DNA of 64,000 nucleotides from Orthonyx spaldingii (lineage: Eukaryota > Chordata > Aves > Passeriformes > Orthonychidae): assembly GCA_013397795.1 (NCBI GenBank), contig VZTJ01000523.1:3906598-3970597 (forward strand), given 5' to 3'. A program made the translations under genes and the position numbers. Shown piece after piece: positions 43,389 to 56,100 of the stretch. The notes under the pieces were generated by a model. It did not search any database. It was given only the letters and a program-made list of their open reading frames with translations, and was not told the origin of the DNA. How positions within the stretch are numbered: position 1 is the stretch's first letter; the number at the start of each line of letters is the position of its first letter.

Positions 43389-46300
43389 CTGCAAGAGCAC
43401 AGCGGGTGAGGGGACAGCACTAAGGCCTGGACAACTGCTCCAGCTTCTTGGGGCTGTGCAGATCAGTAGGAGGAAGATGGCTCAGGAATGAGCATGTGGT
43501 GGTGTTATCACACTCCTCAAGGGCTCCTTGGTGGAGAAAGCAGCTCCAGTCGAGGAGAGAGAAACCCAAGCCAGCCTTTCCCCATCCCCTTGTTAAGTGG
43601 AAGGATGCTAGACTGCTTTATTTACACATTCCACATCAAGCAAGGGTAATGACACCTATTCACTCCCTGAGAGTCCCTCAGTCCATTACTGCAGGCCTCA
43701 GTGAGGTCCTGGCTGAGGCAGCGCATCACTTGTGTGCAGAAATCGCCAACAAACATGAGCAGAGTGGAATTGTTTCCATGTTTCCAGCCTGAACCCGCAG
43801 CCAGCTGCAGCCCTGCAAGGCCTTTTGTGCTGGATAGTTGTGCAGCTTCCAGCTGCCTCTCTTCAGCAGGCTTTCACATATAAAATCATAAGGGGGAAAA
43901 GAAAACCAAAACAAAAAAAAACTGCCTCCATGGAGAGATACTTCTTCAGTTCACACCAGCAAGGCTCTGCCAAGGTCTGATGTTCCACCATGGCCAGGGA
44001 GCTGTCAGTGGGTGTGGGTGATCTTGACTGGAGGATTTTCCACTCTGGCTCACGCTTTCTCCCTAGACACCCACCCCATCCTGCTCTCCCAGTCTCCTGC
44101 TAATGGCTCCCTCCATTCCATGCACCCTTCCTCAGCAGAAGCCACCGACACTCCTGCGAGGGGGCTGCACGGGCTCTGTCAGGATTCAGAGAATCCTGGA
44201 ACGGTTTGAGTTTGAAGGAACCTTAAAAATCATCTTGTTCCAACCCCCCTGCTATGGACAGGGGTGCCAACCACTAGATCAGATTGCTCAAGGCCCTGTC
44301 CAACCTGGCCTGGAACACTTCCAGGGAGGGAGCATAAGACTCACAGAAGTCTGTGGAGTCCCACAGAGGCAGCTCCACCTGCCATGCCCCTTGTGCCCCC
44401 ACAGCCCCAGCACTGCAGAGCCCTGTTTCCCTGCACAGCCAACACCCCAGGACACAGCCTTGAACTTTCTGCATCATCACCACCTGGATGGGAGATGTGG
44501 CCGTGGTCTGGCAGCAGGGACTGCCAAGAGGAAATGTCCTCTCTTCCTGACAGAGCAGCAGCGTCAGCACAGAGCAAGGAAGGGAGAGGACATCATCAGG
44601 CCATAAAAATTGCTGCTGCCTCCATCACGTGGCTTCACCTTGGACCACCCCACCCAGCCCTGGAGTTTGGGGGCTGCCTTGGAGCCTGTTCCTGACAGAG
44701 CTCAGTGGTACAACAGTGCTCATTCCAGCCCTGCTGCTCCAAGCCCAGCGCAATGTACCTTTATAAACCAAACCGGTGGTAGAGGTTTTGGGGTGCAGGC
44801 AGGGTGTGTCACTCCTGGCTGTGCCCTCACAACACAGGAGGGTCAGTGGGACCCTATTGGGCTCGCCCTTGGCTGCAGGATGCTCTTGGTCTGTCCTGTT
44901 GTTATGGCCTGAGGGGCTGTTCACACAGATTTTTATGGACACTTGCCCACCCCTGTAATTCCAGATTTACCATCAGCTGCAGGGCCCAACCTCACCATAC
45001 CATTTCAGGACACCAGGAACAGCCCAACACAGCTGGGTGCAAAGCCAGAGGAGCCTGTACATAAACATTTTGCCATCATAGCAGAGCATCTGCCTCATCT
45101 GGGCCCAGGAAGAGTGGGACTCACACTGTTACCTTGTAGGTTTTGAAATCCAAGAGTCATCACTCTGTCTCATCTTTGTCACCCTCTCAGTAACATAGGG
45201 CCAGAACCAGTTGAAGGATTTATATTTCAGCTAGCAGAACAGAGAGTCCTAAAGAAAAGTATTACATAGGGAGGCTGCAGTAGAGGTGGAGGCTGTGTTC
45301 ACACCCTATTCCTTCCCCTAAAACTGACAGAGGCAGGCTGGAGGCCGAGCTGGTAGGAATTGTACCCTATGGGGGGACCAAGGTCTGGAAATGCTCCCTT
45401 GGCAAGGCCAGGACAGGCCATGTCCGGCTGACAACTACACCAAGGGCTGTGAGGTACCTGTTCAAACAAAAGAAACAGATAAACAGCTGGGAAACATGGA
45501 AACTATGTGAGCCACCGCCAGCTCTGCAGAGCTCTAGCAAGCAAGTGGGTTTTATTTGGAAGAAATGCAATTGCAGAGTCCAGGGCAAATGGTATTGAAA
45601 GGTTCCTGATCTCAGGTTTAGGGTTGCTTTCAACCTGAACACATAATCTTGAAAGTATGGCTCAGGGAGCAACGTGATCCCGTGTTCCATGTAACACATC
45701 ACGCGCTAATGTGAGACTCATTTATCACAGCAGCTCTGCAGCTCCACAGGCAAATTAACACCGGGCCTGGCAGCCCCCAGACAGGGCTGTGCGTGCAGCC
45801 TCTGCCTCCTCGTGCCATCTCACACACCACAAACCCCTTTCATACACAGACAGGGGCATGAATTTGCTTCCAGATTTTCCAGAAGCTTTCCGCCCTCAGC
45901 ACTACCATTCCTGAATTCCTGATCTGGAGCCAGGAAAGGCACCTCTGTCCCCTTGCCTGCAGTGAAGATGCAGCAGTCACATTGCCCCAGCAAGTGTGCT
46001 GGCTGCTCGTGGGCTCTGCTCACCTGTGCCGTGCCAAGAGCCCACATCAGCCAGACCATCTGCCACGACCCTCCCACAGAAGCAGCCCAGGCAGGGTATG
46101 GTGCACAAAAGCCCTGAAAGCCACCAGTGTGTCACAGAGTGGAGCCCCAGGCCAGTAGCAGCTGTGCTGGGACCACCAGGTTGTTTTCCCCGAATCTGTG
46201 GACACTTCAGAGCTCAGCATCTTTTAGTATCCTACAGCTGCTCCCCTCAGCAGTCCTGTCCCCTCACATGGAAGGTAAACAGAGCAGATATTTCTTGTGC

Positions 46301-49300
46301 TATGTATAAAAATAAATGTATTTCTAAAGCCTGCTTGGCAGCAGGTCATGGGTTTGGAGTTAGCTCTTTAACAACCCGTTCACCCTCCAGCTGCACCAGG
46401 TCCCCACAGCTTAACTTTCCAGAGCTTCCAGGTATGTTAACCCTGGCCTGTCTTTAGTGTCTGAAAAGTAGGCAAGTTATGAAACGAAGGGCACACTAGG
46501 TACATGGAAAAATCATTACTTCCTCGGGGAAGTCTTTATTTAGTGCTCTCCGCATCACTTCCCGTATGAGCGGTGCAGCAGCTGCTGAGCACAGGGTAGG
46601 GATACACACCAAGGGTTCAACAGTGCTCCAGCAACTCAAAACCAGGGTAAGCACTCACCAAACTACCACTAAAACCCGAAGCACTGAACCTCTGTGCTTC
46701 TTTTCACACTGCTGTGCTTAAAATGAGAGCAGTACATGCAGATGTTTTATCTTGGAAGTTACTTGAACACAAGTTTCTGTGGCTGTGCCTTTACACCAGA
46801 CTGTGACATCTCCAAGGTGACAGCCTGGTCAAGCGTCTCTTGTTTATCCCCAGGAGGATCACGTATCCTGAGGACATGCACTAATCCAAACCCCCTGTCA
46901 GCTTGACACTGAGGCCACAGAACAGGATTTAAAAAACAAAGGAAAAGTATGGACAGGCTAGAATTATTCTCCTGCCCAGGCATGTGCAGAGGATTCTTCT
47001 GCTGGAGAGAAGCAGGTGAAAACAGAGAGCACAGGCAGCTGGGGAGAGGGGTAAATGCAGAATGTGCCCATCCTTAAATAGCCTGGAGGACCCTCAATAA
47101 GAGATGAAGAAAAATACAGCTATACTTCCAGAAACTAATCCCTCTCTAAGCAAGGCATCCCTGTCCCCCAGATCTGGCAGGGTGTTCTCAAATGTATCTC
47201 CCTGATGGATTTGGCTACAGCTGGAGGGCAGAGGGCCAGGCCAGTGGCCTTCTCAGGTATCAGGGTATTTGGCACAAAGACCCCCTGGAATACAACCCTA
47301 ACATTTACCTGACCACAGAGGTGCCAGTTCGCCACTTGTCCCCTGACAGCATCTTCTGCTTTTCAAAAACAGCACCTTGGCCCCTGGACAACCACACCTT
47401 CCACCCTTCAGAGACCCCAAACGCTTGGGGTCAGGAACCCAGCAGGTTCCACGCACCTCAGGTGGTACCAACACCAAGCAGGCACGGGGCTGACGGAGGG
47501 TCAGGGCCACATCTGCACCCTGCAGCATGGACAGCTTTGGGATGGAAAGGGCACAGACCTGAGAAGTGCCGCCCCACAAAAGCTGCTGCATCCACACAAC
47601 CCCTGCCTCCCCCTGGGTTCCTGCCATCACCCCGGGCTGGCTCATCCCAGTTCAGCCACGCATCCAAAGCAGCATCAGAGTGGTTTGCACAACAAATGGA
47701 ACCAAAGCTTTCAGCAAAGGGAGCTGAAGCACAGCTGATAAGCAAAACACTTAGCACAGGATATGTGTTAATGTCTTTGGGGAATATGTTTAAATGTGAT
47801 AAACCACCAAGGAAGAACTTGAAGTGTGGTCTCTAAACACAACCAGAGGAACTGTACTTACACTTAGAGATTATTCTGCCACTTAAGAAAGAAGATGAGG
47901 TTGGAGTTGTTAACCCTCTGCCTTACACACAGTTGCATATGGAAAAAAAAGAGCAATTGCTTTTTGGCTCTGCATTAGTTTTATTTTTCTCAGCAGACTG
48001 AGTACACAGCCCCACACTGCCAGGCACTGGCAACACCTGCCTGTTTCAGCTCAGTCCTGGCAGCCCTGTCTGTCACCTGAGTTACTATTCTCAGCATTCC
48101 TCTATGCAATGTCGCATGGTTTGCTATAAATACCAGGGAAACCCTTCAAAGAAGGGTCCTGTTAATCCCAAATGCAAAGTGACACTCAGGACTGCACTGG
48201 CACAATGCCCTGGGCAACAAACATTTGCAAAGCCCAAGGAAAGAAAGAAAAGAAATCTCTTGTAGGTCGTTTTTGCTGGGAGGGCTGAAAATACCAGAGC
48301 TGTTCTCTCCCATTGCCAGGCTGGGGCACGTGCGAGTCTCGTACTCTATAATTCAAAAATTAATCTGTTGATAAAATGGAAGCTTCTTTATTTAGAGCAA
48401 GAACATCTCCAAGCTCCTCAGGCAGTTGCCAAAAACATTCTCTAAGGTTCTATTGCCACCATGTCTGAGCACATCTCAGTCATTAGTAAATCTTCACAGT
48501 TCCCCAGGGAAGTAGGGACATCCTATTTATTAAAAACCACTGGCCCAGCCCTGCAAACACTTCCCCCAGGGATTGCTTTGGCACTGAGTGCAGAGCTCAG
48601 TGAAGGCTAACAAGGCACCACTGCCTCGAGTAAGGCTGAGCACTTTAGGCAGAGTTTAAGCAACAAAGTCCAAACCTTTCAAAACTAAACAAATCCTGTT
48701 CAGTAACTTACTGTACTGCGTTAAATTTTGTCCTTTGAGACTCCCCTGTTACGTTCCCAGCTATGCACTGGTCTGCCCCATCTCAGCAGCTGGACACCCT
48801 TCTCACACCCAGGTGCTCCCAGGTGCCAAAATGAGATTTCCTCCCGCTCTGGAAGTTTCAACCCCACCCTGAGCAGGCACTGTGGTACCCCCATAGGTGC
48901 CTTAGTGTTCCCAGTGGTCTGCAGGATCAGACACCGTGCTGACACTTTTTGGCAGCAGCACTCCAACCTCAGTGTCTGCTCAGAACACCCTGCAGCATTT
49001 TATATTACAGCACAGCATCAAGTCTGTGAGTTCTTGCTCCAGGGGACATCCCCTGAGGAAGATGAGAAAGGAAAAAAAAATATATAGCTGGGAGTATAAT
49101 GGAAGGATGCTACAGCGTCAATCAGTCTTGTGGGCTGAAGTTAAACATCTTCTTACATCAAATGACACCACAGAAGTCAGATTTTACTCACAATGGTGCC
49201 CTGCATAACATGTTATGTGCATCCCTCGAGCATCCTGAGCAGTGACGTGCTGTGCCAGCAGCCTCATGGGTGTGCCTTGTCCTGGGAGGCTGAGCAGGAA

Positions 49301-50177
49301 GCTGAGCAGCAAGCTGTGCCTTTTCTCCCCAGTTTTGAGGAGGCTCTATGTTCCCAAGCCTCACGAGCACTCCTGGTGTGCAGCAGCTCAGTTCAATGCC
49401 CACAGGAGCTGTGCCCCAGCCTGACACCCTCTCCCCGGGCACACCCACCCTCGGGGCTGTGTCTCACCAAGGGATGCAATGGCACTGCCGCTGTCCTGGC
49501 GTGTAGGGCTGGGAATGCGCCCTGGACATGCACTAAAACAGCTTCTAGGAGTCAGATAGGCTTTCAAAAATCCCAAAGAGCTTCTGATTGTCTTCAGCTG
49601 CAGGGCTAGAGGAATGAGTCAGGATGGGAAGACACCACAGAGCTGCATGTCATGGAGACATGTAAAATATGATCTCAAGATTCCTGTCAGTGTTTGTGGA
49701 GAAATTAGCATTTTCCTATCACTGGTAAGGGTCAGCCCATCTGAACTAAAAGACAGACAGAGAAGAGGGAGTAACCACAAACTTCCCACCAGAGCAGGGC
49801 AAACCATCTGGGTTTACACAGTGGCCTCCCCTCTGCTCACTGCAATAAACTTGCAGCAAGGAGGAGCATTCTCCCCCATTTTCACCAAGTCTTCCTCCAA
49901 TAACAGCTGAGCCCCAGCCTTCCCCCAGCAGCAGATACAAAAACATTTACCATCCAATGCATTTTACAAAATAAACGAGGCCGCCACCACCACTCTGCTC
50001 CAGCACCAGTCTCCCACACTGGATATCAGCCCATTTGCCACCAGGAGTTACAGCTGCAGTTTGTTGAGGTTTAAGTCTGCGTTCAAAGTTTTTTCTCTGT
50101 CACTGGAGGCTTAGCAAAACCTTCCTCCCCATTTACCAGGCATACTCCTACAGCACCTGGCAGCACATCCACTTTAC
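43389..50177 (-). other. FHL1 5' intron, between the long-isoform exon and the first common exon
   Basis: A 6.8-kb interval, GC-richer than the MAP7D3 half. It contains one CR1 fragment (44184-44345). The many 60 to 214 codon frames on both strands (for example 47192-47836) have no recognisable domain, start context or splice support. Confidence 0.7.
44184..44345 (-). mobile_element. CR1 LINE 3' fragment
   Basis: Plus-strand phrases GGAACGGTTTGAGTTTGAAG, TTGTTCCAACCCCCCTGCTA and CCTGTCCAACCTGGCCTGGA are the well-known reverse complement of the chicken-repeat-1 3' end. The element therefore points along the minus strand, with its terminal ATTCT-like motif near 44190. It is truncated and diverged, so it is an old insertion. 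This family is the main evidence that the DNA is avian or close to it. Confidence 0.85.
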
Positions 50178-50199
50178 CTGTGTGCCTGTGGAAGGCCAT
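50178..50199 (-). CDS. FHL1: FHL1 alternative first coding exon (long N-terminal isoform)
   Basis: On the minus strand, ACCATGG starts MAFHRHT and one further base, followed by the donor GTAAAG. Joined to the acceptor at 43388 it gives MAFHRHTGPGSYTVGT before the usual MSERF start: a 297-residue isoform. Mammalian FHL1 has a long isoform with an N-terminus of the same length and pattern (M-A-x-H-R-H-x-G-P-x-S-Y-x-V-G-T). The start context, donor, phase and conserved residues agree, so this is more than chance. The 5' boundary of the exon and its promoter are not visible to me. Confidence 0.82.
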
Positions 50200-53100
50200 G
50201 GTCAGCAGCTCAAAGTCACCAGCAGCCCCTCAGGTAACGGAGTTCACAGTCTCTAGGCTGATAAGGAGCTGCCCCATTTGATAACATACATTTAAACGGA
50301 GGCTATTAATATGGACAGGACTCCTACCAGATGTCCACTCCCCTCCCCAGAGATCACAACCTTAATCCCCCTTGGAAATTCTTACCATTTTAGGTGATCT
50401 GAGGGAGAAGAATAGGATCCTGAGACCTCTAGGTCTCTGCAGGCAACAGTCAAATACCTGCCCAGCTACTCAGCACCCAAATTAGTCCCAAAGGCAGAAT
50501 GAACTCAAGAACTTGACCCCATGCTGGTACTATTTGGCCTTGGCTTTAGAGTGAGATTGTGTCTCGTAACAGTCCTGAGCTAAATTACAGACCCAGCATT
50601 AATGCTGCTCTGCCATGGCTGAAGGCAAGAGGTGGATCACAGCCCCACGGGGGGCGGGGGGGGCTGCAGTCCCAGAAACCAGCAAGGGGCTGTCTTCTGG
50701 TTGTAGGGCCCAGAAAGGATGTGGTTGCACCCCTGGAGACTCAGCTGACAACCCACAGAAGTACCAGCACATACATTGAAGGGTGGGTTGGATTTGCCCT
50801 CAACATGGAAATCATGCTGAAGTTTTACTGCCAGTGAAACTGCCATTCCTGGTCCTTCCCCAGCTTTTCCCCTAAGGAAGCTCACAGCATTAACTGCTCA
50901 AAGGGAGCAAGTCCCTGAAGAGCAGCACTTAGAAAGATGGGTGTCATGGTATGGGGCTTCTCCAGCATCTAACATGGCTTTAGAGGGCACTGGCTCATGC
51001 CTCTGTCCTCTCCACTCAGGTGTCCACAAAGCCCTCAGGAAGATCCCAGCTCCACGGCCCCAGCTGACCTGTTTCCACCCAAGTCACAGCAGGAGAGGAG
51101 GGAGCTCTGGCTCAGGGTTCACTGCTGTGGGGACCCCCAGGCTGCAGCAGCTCTGCAGCCCCGCACTCACTCTGGGTTATGCAACTGCTGCCGGCGACGA
51201 CGCTCAGGGCTGGGGGCCAGGGACGCCCAGCTGCTAATCCTGCCTCCCCCTGACACACTGCACGGCCGTGGGAAAGTCACTGAACTTCCCTGACAGCCAC
51301 TGGGAAGAGCCAATGTTTATCATTCCTTCCAGGGAGCCCATCGTGGTGGTGTCTGGCCTCTGAAGAGCAGCCCTGCTAGAGCCAGGAACATCTCTGCTTC
51401 CTGCTTGCAGAGGCCCCAGGAGCTTCAGCCACACACACATGCACAGTCTCCAGCTCCAGCACTGGGCTTGGTGATCCCCTGAGCCTTCACACCCATCTCA
51501 GCCCCCCAGGCAGCACATGCACAAGCTCAGCATCTCACCAGCATCCCAACATCTCCAAGTTTCCAGCATGGCCTGGAAAAGGCCACTGTTGACAGCACGC
51601 CATTCCAAAAGAGCACAGCATGGATCCACTGGTGTAGCAGATTGAGGCTGGGAAATGTGCTAAAATACTAATGCACTGAAACACTTTGGCGAGGAAAAAC
51701 CCAATATTATTCTGCCCCAGCTCATCAATAAACTCCAGCAAATTGTTTGCATAATTGAGATGGCAACAGGAACCCTAATAACTGGTATTTTCTTGCTGTG
51801 CGCAGTGTAATAGTTACAGACATGAGTTCATTTTTGGCAATGCACGTAGAGTTTGCACCATTAACCATTCTCGTTCCTTTCTAGTTCCCTGCACAAAGCT
51901 CTGGCATCCTCCCTCCCGGCCATCATTTCCTTCTTCCCCCAGAATGCCCTGGCATTTCCACTGGAAGCCTTTGCTGCCAGCCTGAGCGATGGAGCAGCGT
52001 CTCTGCCCGGTGCCAGCAGCTGCCACATCCTGGACACCAATCAGCAGTGGTTTGGCAGCTGCAGAGGGGTGTGGAGAGCAGGGATGGACACTCAGACATC
52101 ACGTTTCATGTGCACAAGCACATGTGTGTTCACAGCACCACAGCAGGCTTGGGCTGGAGGAGAGAGGAGAGGGAGAAAGCTCGGCCAAGAAACAGGAGGA
52201 AGACCCAGACCTGTGGGTGCCTGTGGAGCTCCCTGGCACAGCTCACTCTGCAAAGCCCCTGCTGATCCCCCAGAGCAGACTTTAATAAAAAAGCCATTTT
52301 GTTCGAATTTGTAGTATCCTGGCCCAGCAGCATGAATGGGTAGGGGAACAACCTTACTGCTACTCTTGTTTTCTTGCCTGGATTTAGCCAGATGACTTTG
52401 GACAATTCCCATTTCCTTCCCAAGCCCCTCTTCATCCACACAAGCCCAGGTGGTTAAACACAGCAGTGGCAAGGAGGGACATCAATGCCTTGTGAAACGT
52501 GTCAGGGAGCAGACACCTCCAGGAAAGAGAGGGTGCCCCAGAATGGAGCTGTGCCAGCCCTGCCCGAGCCCGTGCACCAGGAACCCACAGGTCCCCGAGG
52601 GAAGAGTGCTACAAATACACCAGTGAGTGCACAGCAGAGCATAGCAGGCTTGAGATGTCATGTTTTTAACATTAAACCTGTCCTGTAGGTTTTCCAGGGA
52701 GCTGCCCTGGACACACTGATCCCACCCAACGGGGCCGACGGCAGAGCAGCATGGCTGGGGAATAGTGTCATCCACTCGGATAAACAAGTGATTCACGTTG
52801 TGATTTCCAGAGTATTTTCTTGCCCTAAGACTCCTGCCAGAAAAGGTCTGGGTCTCTCAGCTTGCTCACACATCCTGCTGTCATTCAACAGGCAGAAACT
52901 CCTAAAGGGAGCAGTTCTAACGCAGGCATTGATGAACTATTAGTCAGCATCATCAAAGAAAGCAGCAGCAAATACCAGCAGCAGAGCACCTGTGCACTTC
53001 TTAAAGTAATGCTGTGCCTCCTGCTTCCATACATGCTGTCAGCAATGCACAGTGCACCTGCACAGAAGAGCACACTGCCATTCATCAGGCTCCCCATAAA

Positions 53101-56100
53101 ATGAGAGTCCCACATTGTTCCCTACCCTTCCTGTCCTGAGGGCAGATCGCTTTAAAAAAAAAAAGATTTTAAATGTCTCAGGTTGCATGCACATGTCCTC
53201 CCACAGCAGAGCACTCCTGCTCAACAGATCTCAGTTATAAACTTCCTTGGCTCTTCTGAGGCAGAAGTAAAACCATTTTTTAAAAAACATTTCTCTGATT
53301 GTTTTAGTATAAAGACAAAGCTTGCAGGAAGACAACCAATAAGGGAGTTGATTTTGAGAGGAGAGAGAACACAGATATAGTTCTCTCCAAGGAAAAGCTC
53401 TTTGCAATTGTGGCTGATGCATCAGAGAAACATAAGAGGCAACAGTCCCCAAAGCCACAGAAATGCTGGACAGGTTTGGCACCAGGACTGGCTCTGGCGG
53501 CTGATCCAGCTCTCCAAGCACCCAGTATCCAGCATGCTTCCTGCTCCCAGCACTGGCAGAAGGCACTGCAGAGCAGTGTTTGCAAATCATCTGGAGAGGA
53601 CTCCCAGGGGATGGCCCCTGGTCCCCCCAGCCAGAGAACCTGCGTGACACAGTCACACCTGAACAAGAATGGGAATTTTCCACCTAGACGGTTTCTCTTT
53701 GAAGTATCCCAAAAATCCTCAAATCCAGCTCTGTGTACAAGGATGTGCCTCAACACCCCTGCAGCATCCCACAGGCACTCGCAGGAACACAAGGCAGAGA
53801 CAGCCAGGATGTACCCATATCCAGAGCAAAACCAGACAGGACACTGCAGTGACGGGGGAATGAACACACCAGGCACCAGCTGAGCCCCTGGTGTTCTCAG
53901 GGAACCAGCTCAGAGGGCACAGTAGAGAAGAAAAGCAGCAAGACATGGCAAAGGCACGGTTTTTCCATGCTGAACTCCAGCTCACAGCTGGGTCAGAGCA
54001 GTGTGCTGAGCCTTTCAATGCCAATGGAAACTTTTTGGATCAGCTGTGGAGGCAGGGGTAGAGGAACTGGGAATAGATTTGTAAGAAAGCAGATACAGGG
54101 TGGGCAACCTTCAGGAGCTCAGATATGGTATGAGTAGAAACAAAAGGCGGAAAAGAAGGCAGGATAAGAAGAGACCAAAAAAAAAAAGGGATAAGGGTGT
54201 AATAATAGACAGGAAGGAACGGTCAAGAGATAACAGAGCTGGAAATAAAGGCACCTGAAAAAAAGCAAGACCAGGAAGAGATATAAACCAAGTTTTTCCC
54301 TGTCTGCCTTCATCCACAGGCTGGACTGCTTCCAGGACTATTCTCATGGCAGCTCCAAATTTATTTCCCTGCTGCCATCTGCTCTGTGACTCCCCTCCAC
54401 ACACACTCCCGACTGGCACTTCTTCCCATCACCTGTTGCTGACATGGCAGACCTCTCACTGCTGCTGAGAGCCAAGTGACACCGAGGCCTGGGGGATGCA
54501 CATAAATCAGGAGCTGCTTTGTAGTCCCAGAGCTTTGTTCAGCTCCTGTTCCCTGTCCTAGCTATGACAGTGTGGTGGGATGCAGGCAACAAATAGCCCC
54601 ATGGCAGCAGCCCCAGGCTCCAGAGGGGACTGGGGAGAGGAAAGGCTGCAGCAGGTGCTGGGCAAAGCTGGCTTTGAATCAACTTCACAAGAAGGTCCAT
54701 TTCCTCCTACCCCTGTTCCTCTTTCGTGCATTACAGGTAGGATGCCAAGGCTGTATCTCCCAGCAGCAAGGATGTTGAGTGCCTGCTGTAGTCCCAACAG
54801 TTAGATTTCGACCTTCACTGCAAGCTCAGAAAAGGACAGCCACAAAAGGCTGAAGAATTTTTAAAAATCTCTTAGAAAGACAAACGTTTTAGTCTTTAAA
54901 TGCACTTGCTTAAACGTGAGCCGTGTTTCTCTCCCCAGCTCTGTCTCCCAAGTCCTGCTGGGAGCATGCAGGCAGAGGACAGGGAGGCTCAGCAGGCTGC
55001 CCACAGCCTCCTGCATGAACTGCAAGGTGAAAACCACAGGTGTGAACATACCCACAAACGTCAGACAACCCTAAGGGGAGACAAAGAATTCCTCTGCTCC
55101 TCTTGGGAGAAAGATCCACACGTACTGCCAAGACTGGTCTGATTCAGATGCCTTGTAAGAGCACCAAACCCACAACTGAGTTAACAATCTTCAAATACTG
55201 CATTTGCCTCTTCCTCCCCAGCAGCCCTGTAACTGGTGGGTCATGCACAGACCCACCCAGCAGTGCTGTGATGCCTCTCAGTCACCTCCACCAGGTGATG
55301 AGGCCCTGGGAGGAGCCATGGGGCCAACCAGCTGCACCATGACTCAGTTATTCCCCAGCTTATTACCCCAAAGCTTCACACTGAGGACAGTGGAGCTCCT
55401 TAGGGCCACCTTGGCCAACTTTAGGTCTTTCTTTGATCAAGTTTAGTTGCACTCATGTGCCGGAGGAATGACCAGTGGAGCCAAACGTGAGGCAAATATT
55501 TGCCAGTCACAGCTTTTCCCTCATGGCTTAGCCCTGGCTTTAGAGCTGAGAAAAGTAACTCAAGTCCCTGTCAAATAAATACCACAGTGATCCAGCCAGG
55601 CAGCACAGATCCTTTCCCAGGACAGATGAGGTGTGAGGAACAGGCACAGCAATATAATCCTGCCACACCCACACAATAAATGCTCATGTCAGGGCTTCAC
55701 CAAGCAGTGAGTGAGCCATCACTGAAATAATATTTCACTGTGTCCATCAGGCTCTCTGCACTTCTAATAGCTCCCAATTCCTTCTCGTGGGCACAGCAGC
55801 TGGCTGGGAGATGCTCTGCCCCAGTGAGGTTAAACAGCTCACTGTGGAGCACATGGGAGGAAGTTCAGCTATTAATTTGCTTCACTGCTTGAAAGCTGGG
55901 TCATTCCTTGGAAATCTACCCACTAGGAGTTAGAAATTAGCAGCTACCCAGACATCAGCTGCAACACACACACTCTCCAATATCCTCTGACACCCTCCTG
56001 TCTTCATTCAAACAGGACCTGGCAGCAAGGAAGACTCACGAGGTGGATGCTGCAGGATCTGCCCAAACTCCTCCTCCAAAGGCTGGGAATGCTTTCCATG

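Noticed and set aside
47192..47836. 214-codon plus-strand open frame, the longest in the window
   Set aside because: It lies in the FHL1 5' intron on the opposite strand, is Pro/Ser-rich from GC-rich DNA, and resembles no known protein.
53304..53876. 190-codon minus-strand open frame
   Set aside because: Cys/Ser/Leu-rich without any motif, and several overlapping frames on both strands are equally open.
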